Of a stretch of DNA of 64,000 nt, positions 12,066 through 24,150 are shown piece after piece. This DNA comes from Linum tenue (taxonomy: Eukaryota; Streptophyta; Magnoliopsida; Malpighiales; Linaceae). Under the pieces are notes generated by a model. The model searched no databases. It worked only from the letters and a program-made list of their open reading frames with translations, and had not been told where the DNA came from. Numbering within the stretch: the stretch's first letter is position 1; every line of letters starts with the position of its first letter. The position numbers and the translations under genes were made by a program. Location: contig CAMGYJ010000004.1 of assembly GCA_946122785.1 (NCBI GenBank), forward strand, positions 59,032,679 to 59,096,678. The letters run 5' to 3'.

Positions 12066-12832
12066 GTCACACAATTCGCTAGGAAGGGGTCGCCGCTCCC
12101 AAACTAATTCACGAACTTAATTTACAGAGACAGAGTAGGAAAGAAATAGGAGATGGTGTCCATAAATCCAATGCAGGAGACGGAATCCTTGAATGGATTG
12201 ATGGAGGTAGTCGGAAAGAAAGGGATTTTGTTGATTGGGGAGGTTTTGAACTTTGCTGGGAAGAATATTTAGTTTGCAATTAACAATATCGCAGTCTGAT
12301 TCCCTCAATTTGAATGCATGTTGAGTTTCAGGGGATTCGTTGGAGCTTCTCTGTAATGAGGAAGAAGATGGTGTGTTGGATGATAGGATATGGATTGATC
12401 GAGGAAGTGTGCAAAATCCAAATTTGCTCCTTTTTGTGGTTGGAGTGTCCGGTGATTCTTCGTCACCAGCAAGACCCGATAGACGGCGGCGTTGCCGTGA
12501 CTTGCCCCGGACCTTGCACTGAGCAGGGGACTCGAGCAGAGAAGCAGTGAAGGGGGATTTACAAGTGTTTGGTAGATGGAAACGTGGGTTTCATATTGAA
12601 AGAATTTGCAGTTCACAATCGTAATAGAGAAGAAGAGGCTAAAACTCGAACTGGATCTGGGAATATTTGGAAGGCTAAACCTTTCACATGCAGCTTCAAA
12701 GCTTCCTCCAACCCAGAGAGAAAGGGGGATTTATTTCTGGTAATAGATGAAAGAGAGGAGCGGCGAAGAAGAAAGGAAGGGGGAAGATGGGGCTGACGTG
12801 TGTGGTGGTGATTTAGGTTTAGGATTTTTTTA
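12066..12832. other. Second gene-like segment of the Pack-MULE interior
   Basis: Frames of 60-100 codons exist on both strands. One (plus, near 12,330-12,450) reads GDSLELLCNEEEDGVLDDRI before a stop. It may be the far end of the same parental gene or a second captured piece; I cannot name a family. A purine-rich tract (AGAGAGGAGCGGCGAAGAAG) precedes the right arm. Confidence 0.35.
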
Positions 12833-13125
12833 ATACTAATATATTTTTTTGTTTTTTAATTAATGTAATAATGAGGTGGAAAATGTAAAAATTTATTTTT
12901 TTATTTTTAATAATTTTTTAATTGCCACGTCACATATTTAACGGTCAACTATGAAAGTTGACTGCCACGTAAGCTAGAGTTAACGGAAATGGACGGAGAG
13001 TGACCAAACTTGAACCATTTAAATAATTTGAGTGACCAAGATTGGATTTAAATATTTTCAGTGACCAAACGTGAACGTTTTTTGTAATCTCAGTGACCAA
13101 CCATGCAATTAACCCGAAAATAATG

Positions 13126-13689
13126 ATATTAGAATGAAAAATTGAGTATGAATAATTAAAAGATCAAGTTCTACACTTATTTAAAGTTTTATTATGTGAA
13201 TATTATTGAAAAAAATCAAAATAGGAGAACTAAAAAATGCTATCAAAGAAAAACGAGATAGTACAGGTCAAGAATGGGGCGGGGTGGGCAAGTCGAAAGT
13301 ATTAACGTAGGCCCCATCCCACGTCCACGCTATAGCGGATCAGATAATACCCGACGTGGCGAGTTCAAATTGTGTCCACCTGGTTGTTTTGAGGGATGAT
13401 AATTTCAACCTGGCCATACCTGTTTAGGGACAGAGCGAGCAGACATTGGTACTCTCCTTGATCTGATCTACCCTCACTAGCCCCATTATCAACCAATTTT
13501 TGCCTACACTAAATGTAAATTTTCTCAAATAATTAAGAATTTCAATTTTATTACCTCCTATCTTAACTATAATGAAGTTGTGAATATGTGAGAATCTCAA
13601 ATTAGTAAATAATTTAACTATATTTATCTTTTTGGGTTTTTAATAACAACAATAATAATTTTCTTTTAAATTACAGCGCCTTAACAGCG
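13126..13689. other. AT-rich intergenic before the 353-residue protein gene
   Basis: Includes the tail of the hAT-like remnant and low-complexity AT sequence. No gene seen. Confidence 0.5.
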
Positions 13690-13890
13690 GCCCAGTGTAG
13701 ACACAGAAAAATGAACTGGGCCCGAGTAGAAAATGGGCCACTCATCGGCCGAGAAAGCACACTCCCGACTCCCGATACTGATTTTTATTTTTTTATTTAT
13801 AATAATCACAGTCCTGATCGACGCAGCAAAACGAACTGCGGAACACACCGCGGGAGGCCAAGGACGAGATTAATCGAGGAAGAAAACAAA
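13690..13890 (+). promoter_or_regulatory. Putative promoter and leader of the 353-residue protein gene
   Basis: A TATA-like stretch (ATTTATAATAAT) sits near 13,793-13,804, about 90 bp before the start codon. The two repeated motifs CTGGGCC/TGGGCC near 13,690-13,740 resemble the GGCCCA (site II/TCP-type) elements common before plant genes for organelle and housekeeping proteins. This is inferred from motif and position only. Confidence 0.4.
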
Positions 13891-16134
13891 ATGAGGATTG
13901 GAGGAGGAATGGTGTATGGAGCTCCACGCGCCACTTCTCTGCTCCTTGGCTACGGCCTCAGCCGCCGGCCGACGCTACGCTGCTTCTCCGCCGCCGCTTC
14001 TCCTTCTCCTACTCCATCGCTTCTATTTCCCGGTGGGGGGATCTTGGTTGCCTGTCGAATCAATCATCTTGCAGTTCTTCTTTCAGTTGGATTCTGTCTC
14101 CGTCTAATTTTTTCGTTTCGGAACTTTCCTTGCAGACCATACGGAATTCATCAGAGATGTAGCAGCGATTCAGCCTCCCAAGCATTTGCCCCACTTAATG
14201 AGAATGCTCCGCACCAGAGGTAAAAACTTCCTGTACTTTTCAGCAGTGTCCTGTTTAACGGGAAGTATGCCATTTGTGGCTTCACTCTTGAGAAATCCCA
14301 TATGAGTAATTGAGCTACTTTTTTTTGTCACTGGTAAAGGGTGAGTTGTGAATTTCCCATCCCCTGGGCTTCTGGGTTTTGGGAGTTTCCATTTGAAAAT
14401 TGCATGTTGTAGAGCTGAGTTTTTTGTCTCCAAATTAATCAGGGGATATTCATGAACTAGAACTGTTGTACACTCTATGTTTCCATTAAGTTGTTGACAA
14501 TGAATTAGATTCCATTTTCATGTTGCAAAAACAGGAGATTCTATTGTTTCACCTGGAGACAAGCAAGGGTTAATCCCGCTAGCTATTCCACTTGCGAAAA
14601 CTAGCTCAGGTATGGTTGAGTTTTGTTGTCCCAGCGAAGTTGAAGGTTGCTAGTGTTGACAAAGAAAGTTAAAAACTGAAGCTTCTGACTGGGAGTTTGA
14701 TTTAATGTTAAGGATAGATGATTTAATTGCATTGCTGAGATGGCCAACTGCGCCGCCTGGGTAAGAGATTGCGAAAACCCCTATGCCCTTGATGTTGCTT
14801 GGATCACTGTAATTTTTCCTGTGATCATGTTAATAATCTGCATATGGTACTTGCAGGATGGAAATGCCGGTAGTAGAGGTTCGAAAATATGGAGTTTGGC
14901 TTCTGGCAAAGACGGTATGTAGCTTTCGGATAAAAAACAGTCTATGGGATTCATGGTTCTATCCTTCTCAATACTGAAAGTTTATGCACTTCCTTCAACA
15001 GGTTGATCAGTTCATCCACAGAATCTTGGTAGAGGAGGATGCCAATTTGCTTTACAAAGGCAATGATGAGATATTTGATGCTGCAGCGGATGCAGGGGAG
15101 AATATATATACCAAGGGTGACTTTGCTAAATCTCAGATTTCCGATCTAGATGTTTATCTGTTAAAGAAGGTACCCCCTTTCATGTACTATAAATGTGTAC
15201 ATAAGCAGAGAAATAATCTAAACTGCTGCTAAAATCGGCGGTCGCTTCAACAGGTTGGCTTGTTTCCTGATGTCCTGGAGCGCAAAGTGATGCGCCATTT
15301 CGAGAAAGGGGACCAGGTAAGATACTTCAGTATATTTTTATCTGCCTCTCAAAAATATGTTAAATGTACTGACGTTGTTTGCTTCTGTAAGGTTTCTGCT
15401 TTGGTTACTGGGGAATACTATACAAGGAAAGAGCACTTTCCTGGATTCGCAAGGCCCTTTGTATTCAATTCCAAGATATTGCTCAAGTTTGTGACAAAAT
15501 TTCCTCTGCTTGCTTCTCCTCCAAACTTTATTGTGGATGGTTTTTGTTAGCTGCATAGTGTTCAAGGCTTCTCTATCCGATGGATCTATTCCTTTTTCTG
15601 CTTTTAGGGTTGGGCGTACGCTAGAAGCTAAAGATGCAGCCAGGGGGGCTTTGAAGTCACCATGGTGGACTCTTGGTTGCCCTTATAAGGTATTGTATCC
15701 CTTTTAGATGGTTCATCGTGCCTTCTTTCATTGTTCCAGTTGTTGAAAATGCCAACTTTCTTTCTTTCTCCTCCAGGAAGTCGCTGAGATAGCAGAATGG
15801 GAAGATGAGCAGATTGAGTACATGCAAGAAAGAGTAACAGAAGATGGAAGGCAACAAGACCTTAACAAGGGGAAAGATCCTGCTCAGGTCATTTAGAAAC
15901 CAAAGCTGTTGCCTATATTGTACAACTGACTGAAGAAGCTTTTGACATTATGTTTTCTTTTTCTTGTTCTTCCATCATCTTCTGGATTCACAGATTGTCC
16001 TGGACGAGGCAGCGTTCTTACTGGACTTGGCTTCCATTGATGGTAGTTGGGACGATTACTTGGACCGGATTGTCGGCTGTTATAAGGAGGCTGGTCTTCT
16101 TGATGTTGCCAGATTCTTGGAGTACAGAGACTGA
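13891..16134 (+). CDS. Conserved plant protein, 353 residues, probably organelle-targeted, function unknown to me
   Basis: Eleven exons: 13891-14032, 14136-14219, 14535-14609, 14718-14760, 14857-14914, 15002-15169, 15254-15316, 15392-15486, 15608-15689, 15777-15887, 15994-16134. All introns are GT-AG, all phases agree, and the total is 1,062 nt including TGA. The small fourth exon (43 nt) is needed to keep frame and yields LIALLRWPTAPPGMEMPVVE. The N-terminus (MRIGGGMVYGAPRATSLLLG, then LRCFSAAASPSP) is Arg/Ser/Ala-rich without acidic residues until ~48. RCF|SA fits an R-3 mitochondrial cleavage site, but a plastid is possible. Later blocks include DVYLLKKVGLFPDVLERKVM, ALVTGEYYTRKEHFPGFARP, EAKDAARGALKSPWWTLGC and IVLDEAAFLLDLASIDGSWD. 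I recognise the sequence as a conserved green-plant family but cannot name it. Its C-terminal half looks helical, like a repeat-type scaffold. It converges on the FPP gene. Confidence 0.88.
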
Positions 16135-16450
16135 GGGTCGAGTGTCAAAAGAGAAATTTTCTTCTCTCTTCATGTTAAGATTACACACTGCGAACTCTTT
16201 TTCGTTTTCGATAATACACAATGCAGAGTTCAATTACAACTGGATATGTTCCCTTCTGCAAGGTCTTTGGAAACTACTTTCCGGGCAGCTTTTCCTTATT
16301 TTCTCACATTCAGACGCGCCAATACAAGAAAAGGACCCAACAAGCTGGGCTTCAATGTTCGTATATCTACAGAAGCAATGCACAAAGCTCAGGTGAAACA
16401 AGCCAAAGAAGAAAATAAAGGCAACTCCATCTCTCCAAGGGGTAGAGAAA
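16135..16450. other. Shared 3' region between two convergent genes
   Basis: Only 316 bp separate the two stop codons, so the 3' UTRs probably overlap. An AATAAA lies on the plus strand near 16,414, about 280 nt after the plus-strand stop. No separate gene seen. Confidence 0.6.
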
Positions 16451-19400
16451 TCACTTGGGGAATGCAATGGGTGGTTTCTGCCCAGCGGCAGATTTTTTCT
16501 TCTTCCTTAGCAACTTCCTCCACAGCCCTCCGATTCCATGTTTCCGGCTAGGCACAATGGCCAGGCTGTTAACTGTGACACCATCATCGTCGTTATGGTG
16601 CTTGCTTTTGTTTAAATTGAGGATCTTTTCTAAGGGTTCGGCTGCTGCATTAGCTGTGGCTTTAACACTGTCCTCTGCTAGCATCCGGTCTAAGAGTGAC
16701 GACCTCTGATTCGTCAACGTTGCCCTGGGTGTGGCACCAGTGGCAGTGTCGGGGGTTGTATTTACTTCGTCTGGCTTAGAGACGACCTTGTCGATTATAG
16801 CAGCGTCGTTTGGTGAAGCTAATGCCTTCAGCTGCTTCCCCAGATTCAGGATGGTCTCTTGGCACTCTGCCAAATTTTCTGAAGCTGCTGCTATCTCCCA
16901 ATTCTGCATGATCGATCAGTGAAGAGGAAAATTAAATCAGTGAAGAGGATCAAAGTTTCTCAAATTAGTTACACTTTCTGACTTCTATAACCAATGTGCC
17001 TCTTAGATGGATTTATCTGCAGAGCAAAAAATATCTCAACTTGGATTACGGAATGAGCTTACAGTTCGAAGCTGATCTTCAGGATGGACTTCAGTTTTAG
17101 GGGTCGTGTTCTCTGTCACACTAAGAAGGGAAAACACAAAAACATGTGAGATCTATTAGAAATAGATGCACTTACTAATAAGCTCCACCGATGAGAATGA
17201 AACCCAGAAAAATATATCTTCGAGTGATATTCAGGACTGCACCTTTCAAGTTGGAGTTGCAAGTCAACACAAGTGGCCTCCAAATCCTCGCAGCAGCTAT
17301 TTCTGTTATCCAGTTCCACTTCCAAGGAAGAAAGCTTTCGGCGAGCCTCACTTAGTTCTGCCTTGGCCATCACTAGTTGAGTATCAAGATCTTCTTTCAC
17401 CACCCTATGAGCCTCAATTTGATTCTCAATAGATCCCCTCGATCCTCCCACATTATCCAGCTCCGATTGCAAGCTTGCACTGGTTTTCTCTGATTCCTGA
17501 ACTTGAAGCGTCAAAGATTCACTCTTCTCAGTCGCTGACTTCAGTCTTTCTTCCAAGGCCTCCTTGGCAGATATCATATCAGCCAAGCCTGAGTTGAACT
17601 TCTTGCCTTCATCCTTCTCATTGCTGATAATGCCAACCTCTCCGTGATCACCTTCGCTTTTCGAATCCCAATCAAGATGCTTTTTTATTGCTTCCTTCAT
17701 GCTCGACACATCTTGAAGTGAGAAGCAATGGTTTATAATCCAGTCGAGAGCAGACGTTAATTCCTGAGCAAACTTGCTCACATTACATTTGTTGCTCAAC
17801 AGATCATAGCATACATGAATAAATTGCTGCAATACAGCACTCAGCTCAGAGGTTTTCCACTGGAAAACACGGACCGTGTAACCCATTGTCATATCTGTAG
17901 ACTTATAAGGAAAAGAACTAGAATCCTTGCTTGACACGGACTCGGAGTTATTGGTGCAGCCTGGATTCTGTCTAGCAATACCTTCTACCAGCTCTAATAT
18001 CTTTGACACAGATTTTCCAAGATCAGAATGAGGGACATCAATGTCATTTGCTGCACCATTAAAGTCAGTGGTATCAGTTTTATCTTTGGATTTCCATAAG
18101 AGATATCCACTAATGGGAGTGGAAGAGTTCACTGGAGTACCATCAGCATCTTTAGTGGGACTTATAGTCTCTACATTTGCCAAAGCTACTCTTATCTCCT
18201 CCAGAATTTCATCAGGCTTTCTCTTTGTGACTCGGTTTTGCTCCCGCACCAGTTTAAGAATTTCCTGAAGCCAATCAGGAGCTTTCGCACTTGTAGTATC
18301 ACTGGATTGCCTTAAACCAGAATCCAATACTGGAACAATCTCCATTCCAGTTACCCTTTCGATAAGATCGGGTTTGAAGGGGCTAATCACTGCACTGCTA
18401 TTGCTAGAAGAAAGTTGAGGACTTCCAGACTGCTGCTTATCCACTGAGACGATTGCAAGTCTTTCCATTTCAGCAAAATCATCCATCAGATCCATGTCCG
18501 GAGCACCAATACTTTTTCTGGACAATGAGCCCTTCTTTTTACCATGTTTGGAGTGTTCCGGTTCTGAAGTCAAGGCACAAGGCCAAGATTCAGCAGAGCT
18601 AACCTTATCATCACTACCAGCTTCAGACACCGAGCTTAGTGAGATATCATGGGGCACAAGGCCCAGCTTTGAGAGCTCCAACGATGTTCGCCACTTGGGC
18701 GATTCATAAATGCGCGAGTCAACCGGTGGTGATAATCTGGAAGCTGCACGAGCAAACATAGCTCTAGAAGATTGCAGCTCGCTCTCCTTTTTACCGAGTG
18801 CTTCGACGAGAGCCTTGTTCTGTTCTTCCACAGCACTCAACTGCTCAGTCAAATTGTTAATGGCTTTGGTGGCAGACCTTTCATCAGCATAATCATCCAT
18901 TATCAAACCAGAACCAGTAACTGACCTTCTCCTCCTCGATTCAACTGAATCCCTCCCCAGGATTTCCGCCTCGCTCCTCATTTTCGCCATGGAAGCCGGG
19001 CCCGGCAGTCTCTTCCGGACAAGGAGGCGCAGCCTCTGGCACTCCGCTTCCAACTTTGCAATCTTCTTCACGCTCTCCAGATGTTGCTTGTGCGACGCAT
19101 CCGCCGTCCTTCTGCTGAATTCCCTCTCCTCATTCCGAATCTCCAGCTCCTTCTCCAAAACCCTAACCTCATACTTGAGAGAACCGTTGTCCTTCTCCGT
19201 GAACTCCAAGCTGACGCTTAGATCTTTCAAGTCGGATTCCAGCTGAGCCTTCTGCTTATTCAGCTCTTCGATCGTCTTCTCCTTCGCCAATAGAGCTTTG
19301 CTTAGCTGAGTATTCTCGACCCCGAGCTTAGCTAGCCTTTTACCCGTCTCGGCCAGTTTTTCTTCGAGGATCATTCGAGACTCGTCAAACTCCATGGATG

Positions 19401-20145
19401 CTTTGGTCACCGCATCGTGAATCCTCCTCTCCTGCTCCTCTCTCACAAAGCGGAGCTGTTGCATACATTCCTTTAGAGCGGCATCCAACTGCGCTGATCT
19501 CTCCTCTCCAGCTGCTCTCTCCTGTAAAGCCTCGTCCAGTTCTTGCTTCAGAGACTTTCCTCTTGCTTCTGCCCTCTCCCGGCCTTGCACAATACACAAA
19601 AACAGTAGAGAGATTAGAGAAGCTCCGTGAACTGTACTAAAACAGGGGAAGAGAGAGAGAGAGAGAGAGAGAGAAATCACCTTCCATGGCTTCGTTTGCT
19701 GTTTTGGCATGATCTGTGGCAAGACTATGTTTAGCATTGGAGTCCAAGAGAGCGGAATCGAGCTTCTCGTTCAAAATTCTGATGTTGTACTCCAACTCCT
19801 CCTTTTCCGTCAAAAGGTTCTGTACCTGAAAGCGGAAGAGAAATTAACGAACCGAACGAAAAAAAACCACCATTAATGGCCGAAGAAAGCTTGTATCATC
19901 ATCCAATTTCCCCAAAAAATCTTCAGAAAACAGACATTTCGGCACTCTGCAGCCACGATCATGCATCTGTCATCGGCAAGGAAATAGAAAGCAGAAAAGG
20001 GGGAACGGAAACGGAAACCGGAAGTTTAGTGTTTCACCTCATCGTCGTCCGGTCTGAGAGGGAGGCCCGACTTTTCAGCAGCAGCAGCGCTCGGTTTCTC
20101 GCCGGATTTCTTCCGCCACAACCAGCCTTTGCTTTGACTCTCCAT
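16451..20145 (-). CDS. Filament-like plant protein (FPP, DUF869 family), 1,034 residues
   Basis: Five exons on the minus strand: 20038-20145, 19681-19825, 17243-19583, 17063-17120, 16451-16903. Their total is 3,105 nt including TGA, with all phases consistent. The start MESQSKGWLWRKKSGEKPS carries the W-x-W-[RK]-K-K-S-x-E-K signature of FPPs. Residues ~37-250 and ~770-950 form long heptad coiled coils. In between lie conserved blocks such as DLMDDFAEMERLAIVSVD and APDWLQEILKLVREQNRVTK. The basic end GGLWRKLLRKKKK is also family-typical. FPPs are plant-specific coiled-coil proteins; the founding tomato member binds the nuclear-envelope-associated MAF1. Their exact role is unclear. The C-terminal exon has a Thr/Ala-rich linker. 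I do not assign a numbered paralogue. The 5' leader may hold another intron. Confidence 0.92.
19649..19674. repeat. (GA)n microsatellite in intron 2 of the FPP gene
   Basis: An uninterrupted GA run of about 13 units, just downstream of the exon 2 splice donor (minus-strand sense). A shorter GA run lies at about 20,511-20,526 in the upstream region. Confidence 0.95.
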
Positions 20146-20760
20146 GGCCCCGCAAGTTGTGCTTCTCACGCACGCCGCATCTGCCGCAATAGAAACAAAC
20201 AAACAAAAAAGCAAAGCAGTAAGAACGCAAGAAAATGACACAGCAAGAACGAACGAACAAACAAACAGGGGAAGGGAAAAAGCAAGCTCCGGTGGCGAGG
20301 CGGGATTCGGTTCCGGCCGGGGAACTCCGGTGAAGCGAATCAGGTAATGCATGAAGTTGCGTTGATCACCTGAGAGAGCGAGGAGGTAGAGCGGCGTAAC
20401 ATGCGGAATGGAAGGGAGCTGGGGGGAGTGAGAGAGGGAAGAGACGAATGCGGAATGGTGCCGGTAGAGTCCTGCCGACAAATTAAAGGCGCGGGAACCA
20501 GGGGAAGTGAGAGAGAGAGAGAGAGAAGGGACGATTAAAAACACAGCTAAGAGAGTGATGGAGTGAGTGTCAGTGGCTGGAGAGTAAACGGGGAAAGGAA
20601 GAAAAAAAAAAAAGAAATGGAAACTGTGGAGAAAGGGGAAAGGGTGGAGGTGGAAGGGAAGGCGGATTTTGTGTGGGGGAAGGAGGAGGACTACGGAGGC
20701 GGGCAGTGAATACAATAGTGATGAAGCAAGCTGAGTACTATTGACAGAAAGAGGAGATGT
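20146..20760 (-). promoter_or_regulatory. 5' leader and promoter region of the FPP gene
   Basis: Pyrimidine-rich on the coding strand, with GA/CT runs and a poly-A/poly-T tract at about 20,610. A long open frame on the minus strand here is in frame with the FPP start but shows no conserved protein. I read it as UTR, possibly with an intron. Confidence 0.5.
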
Positions 20761-21060
20761 GGGGCCGGTCGGGTGAATTTTTTTTTTTTTTAGTTTTCCA
20801 ACTGTGGTTGATTGTCAAACGCGACACGCGAGCGGTAATCTGGCTTTCTTTTCCTTTTTTTTTTTATGAAGAAGTCAGGGATTCCAGCAGTAAGACAGCA
20901 GCAGTCCGAGTCAACCAGCCATATTTCAGTTCGAATGGGGGCCTTAACCGCCGGTTTTACTCACGTGAGTGATTCGGGTCGATTTTATTCTATTAGGAGG
21001 TAAATAAGCCACGTGTCCGTTACTAATTGGATAAAGAGAGTGGATAGGGTGCTAACACTT
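20761..21060. other. Intergenic spacer
   Basis: Contains T-runs at about 20,779 and 20,857 and a GAACCGGCGG-like GC patch. No gene seen. Confidence 0.4.
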
Positions 21061-21660
21061 CCATTACGACACCATTAAGACCACATCACAGTGCTCGGAG
21101 GTGATGAAGATGCCACGTAAATGTGCGGTTTGGAATCTTGAAGGAGTTGGTGCTAGACCTTGTCGCGCAAGCCAATGAAGGAACTGAGGATGACCAAGTG
21201 AGGGCAACATCTTTCCAAGTGATAGGCGTAAAGGGCGAGGGAGCAAGCACGGGGGGTGCTAGTGGAAATCGTTCGAGACTAGGAGACAATGCAGGTGAAG
21301 TAATGGCAAATGGCCCATGTTGCCATGTTGGGGTTCGTTGGCCGTCGTTGGGGGTTTCAGGCAGAGCAGGAGGAAAAATGTTGCCCGTTGGTGAGCTGAG
21401 GAGGTCTAAATCCAAAAGGGCTGTCTGAGCCTGGTTTGATCATGGGCGGACTGGCCTTTTGCGCAAATGATGGAGACTGTGCAAGGAGGTGGTTTGGGGC
21501 CGAGTAGCGGGCCACTATAGGCCCCGACCGTTAGACCATTCAACTCCAGTTGGTCAGGCTTGGGAGGAGGGGCTGCCAGACTATTGGGTCGGGTGGAAGG
21601 GGTTGGGATCCTAAATTGGATTGCAAGGAGCAAGAAGTGGGCGGACATGATCCAATTTAG
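21061..21660 (-). other. Pro-rich coding-like relic, unclassified
   Basis: On the minus strand two adjacent frames, broken by a stop, read as a Pro/Ser-rich low-structure protein (LAAPPPKPDQLELNGLTVG, then LSSPTGNIFPPALPETPN and PSLERFPLAPPVLAPSPF). Base composition is markedly richer in GC than the flanks. It might be the variable tail of a LINE ORF1 or a captured gene piece. I cannot place it in a family. Confidence 0.3.
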
Positions 21661-21699
21661 AAACCGTATCGTACCGGGCGATCAGAATATCAAGTACCA

Positions 21700-23039
21700 A
21701 ATCCCAAATTAATAAGTTGTTTTAGCGGTATAAATGAGTGAATTATGGTTTAACTATATTTTTAATACAAAAAATGCCCTACCACTAAAATGTCTTGTGT
21801 AACTTCTTATGCACACAAATCACAATACTGAACTGGCTCGAGAGATATTTGCTTTAACAGCTTTAACTCTTGGCTTTTGCTTTAAAATAGAAAGGTATGG
21901 GCCACTCACACAACTTTGCATTTGGTAATCTTTCTTTAACTTGCTTTGGCATAATAATATGGCTTTACTTTAAGTTAGTTCATGAATCATCATGATAATG
22001 AAGATTATAAATATGTGGGTTGTGGGTTTGGTTGATAGTTAAGTGGCCCCTTCCCCTTCCACCTTTTCTACAATATTTTGTGGTTAAATTGCTGCCTTTT
22101 GTATCGATGGATTAGCAATTGCAAATTTGCAATGTTGCTGTGCGGTTGTTGAGTGCCACTACCATAAACGCTCGAATAAATCCCGCTAATAATGTGCTTC
22201 TTTTTATAAAATATGGGTAAAGCATATGGTTGTTTAAGGTCCCAGCCATTGGCACAAACAAAAATATTCAGTATTGAAAAGTGATAGTCATCAAGGTAAT
22301 ATATAAAAAATAAGATTAAAAAATGTCACAAATTATTCAGTATTGATTTTTAAAATGACAACCCTCTTGTAAATATTAGTGAATTAGAGAGTTCTCAATA
22401 TTCATTTTTCCCCAAATGGCAATATTAGACCAAACCCCCATAAAAATTTAACATTATTAGCATTTTCATCACAATTTACCTGGTTCATTGTTACTTCATA
22501 CTCAAATCTTACGTAGAACAATTTTGAAAATGTGGTATTGAGATAAATTGATTGTCTATGTGTTCATAACTCTTAAGCATTCTATTTACATTCCACATAA
22601 ACTATTAGATGTGCAACTTCATTATTTGTTCTTCTTCTCTAAACCTGTCCATTCCAGATCACATTTATGTGTTATTATGAAATTCACATGATTAGATCGA
22701 TTTAAGTCCTTAGTATATGAAGTAAAAAATGAATCATATTGGGTTTCACTTTTACCAATCCATATATTTTATCGCCATGCCAAAAGGAAGACTGATTCAA
22801 CGAAGAAAAAAAAAGAGGAAGACTGAACATTTGCTCCAATGGCCCTTTGTTATAAATTTTTTTTGGCCCATTAGTTAGTCTATTTAGTATAGTATAATAT
22901 CACAAGATCAATTCACTTAAACAAACTCACTAAGCATTTTTTAATAATCAAAACAATTATTCAAATTAATCAGACCATAATTGATAAAAGCAACTGGTTG
23001 ATGTACCATGTGGTACACGAGAAATCACTTTTGTATGAG
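21700..23039. other. AT-rich intergenic DNA
   Basis: No gene, RNA or bounded element recognised. Confidence 0.5.
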
Positions 23040-24150
23040 TACGTTATTGATGTCCTGTATTTTTTTTTCAAAAATATAAAAATGGGTATCATTTTCATGA
23101 TATCGTTAAATGATTTTTTATATACCAAAAAAATTAAAATTCAAGTTCAAATAAAGAAGATATGAGTCATTTAAAATAATTGAGGGAGTAAAAAATCACA
23201 TTAATTATGATCTACAAAATGATAAACATTTCGCTATATTTTGAGCAAAAATAACCCTTCAAAACACGTGATTATTGTAATATTATCATTTTCATGTCAT
23301 TATTATATAACAGTGATATGATGGCATATCTCTTTTGTTTTAAATTAAATTTTAAAAAATTACATAGAAAGAATTTATTAATTATGGTCTACAAAATGAT
23401 ATTCATTTTTCTATATTTTGAGTAAAACATTTACTTCTAAAATAAGTCCATGTTGTTATCTTATCTTATCACTATCATATCATGATCTTACTTATCGTAA
23501 ATATTAAATGATATGATAATATGACAATGATATGATAACAACCAAAAATTTAGCTCAGAGATAAAATTTATATTGTTTTATCATTGTCATACCAACATCA
23601 TACCACTATGTTAAGACTTCATAATATCATCTTATCACTGTTATAATATGATCTTACCACTATGGTAAGACTGACATCACCCTCGTACCACTATGTTAAG
23701 ACTTAAAATGATGTAAAAAATAATTTGCTAAAAAATATCAAAATGGATATAATCTTGTAGAGCACAAAAACTCTGAATTTTCTACACAAATTTTTTGAAA
23801 TCTGATGTAAAATGATTGAGATATGATCCATTGAAGATGACAAGAGTTTAGTATAGTGTTATTACCACTAGTCTTCAATATGAGGTCTCACGTTCATATC
23901 ACTTAAGATAACATATGATAATAAAATAAACAATCTATGTCATCCTTATATATAAATAAAAAAGAGATATGGTCCATTGAAGTTTTTCAGGAAATAGAAA
24001 AATATTTTAACAACACGTCTAGAAATTTGAGTCAGCCCCTAAAAATTCGTTAATTGTCCCCCAAAATCCATTATTTCCCTCCCTTTCTCTTTATGATATG
24101 AAATATTAGATCTCTCCTTCTCTAATTACAACCGTTAGATATAGTTTTGT
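23040..24150. repeat. Dispersed AT-rich repeat, copy 1
   Basis: Successive phrases recur in the same order at 28,620-31,110. Examples are CTTATCATTGTCATACC with CACTATGTTAA, GATCTTACCACTATGG, AGCACAAAAACTCTGA, GAGATATGATCCATTGAA and ATATTTTAACAACACG. No coding sequence is visible. The family is unknown to me. The second copy is split by two hAT insertions. Confidence 0.65.

Larger units (their letters stand above)
11105..13115. mobile_element. Pack-MULE with ~280-bp terminal inverted repeats (TSD GAAAATAATG)
   Basis: The arms at about 11,105-11,385 and 12,833-13,115 are inverted copies, starting GGGTTAATTGCATGGTTGGT and running through the TTGGTCACT repeats. The 10-bp duplication GAAAATAATG lies at 11,095-11,104 and 13,116-13,125 (9 bp is the norm for Mutator, with 9-11 seen). 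The 1.45-kb interior is far richer in GC than its surroundings and carries gene-like sequence rather than a transposase. That is the definition of a Pack-MULE. Confidence 0.9.
10918..13390. mobile_element. hAT-like remnant that hosts the Pack-MULE
   Basis: A hAT-type terminus TAGGGATGACAAAC starts at 10,918 and is followed by GGGT/ACCC-rich DNA. Similar sequence resumes after the Pack-MULE (13,126 to about 13,390, with GGGGCGGGGTGGGC). The right terminus is not clear, so the boundary is approximate. Confidence 0.4.

Noticed and set aside
11481..12074. 197-codon minus-strand open frame in the Pack-MULE
   Set aside because: It is antisense to the DUF295-like frame, Pro/Arg-rich and without homology. 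It is a GC-content shadow.
12314..12550. 78-codon plus-strand frame with a Cys-rich end (CPGPCTEQG)
   Set aside because: It overlaps another equally plausible frame, has no signal for a peptide gene, and lies in the captured segment of the Pack-MULE.
20026..20715. Long minus-strand open frame reaching into the FPP first exon
   Set aside because: Only the last ~37 codons match the FPP family. The upstream part is low-complexity leader.
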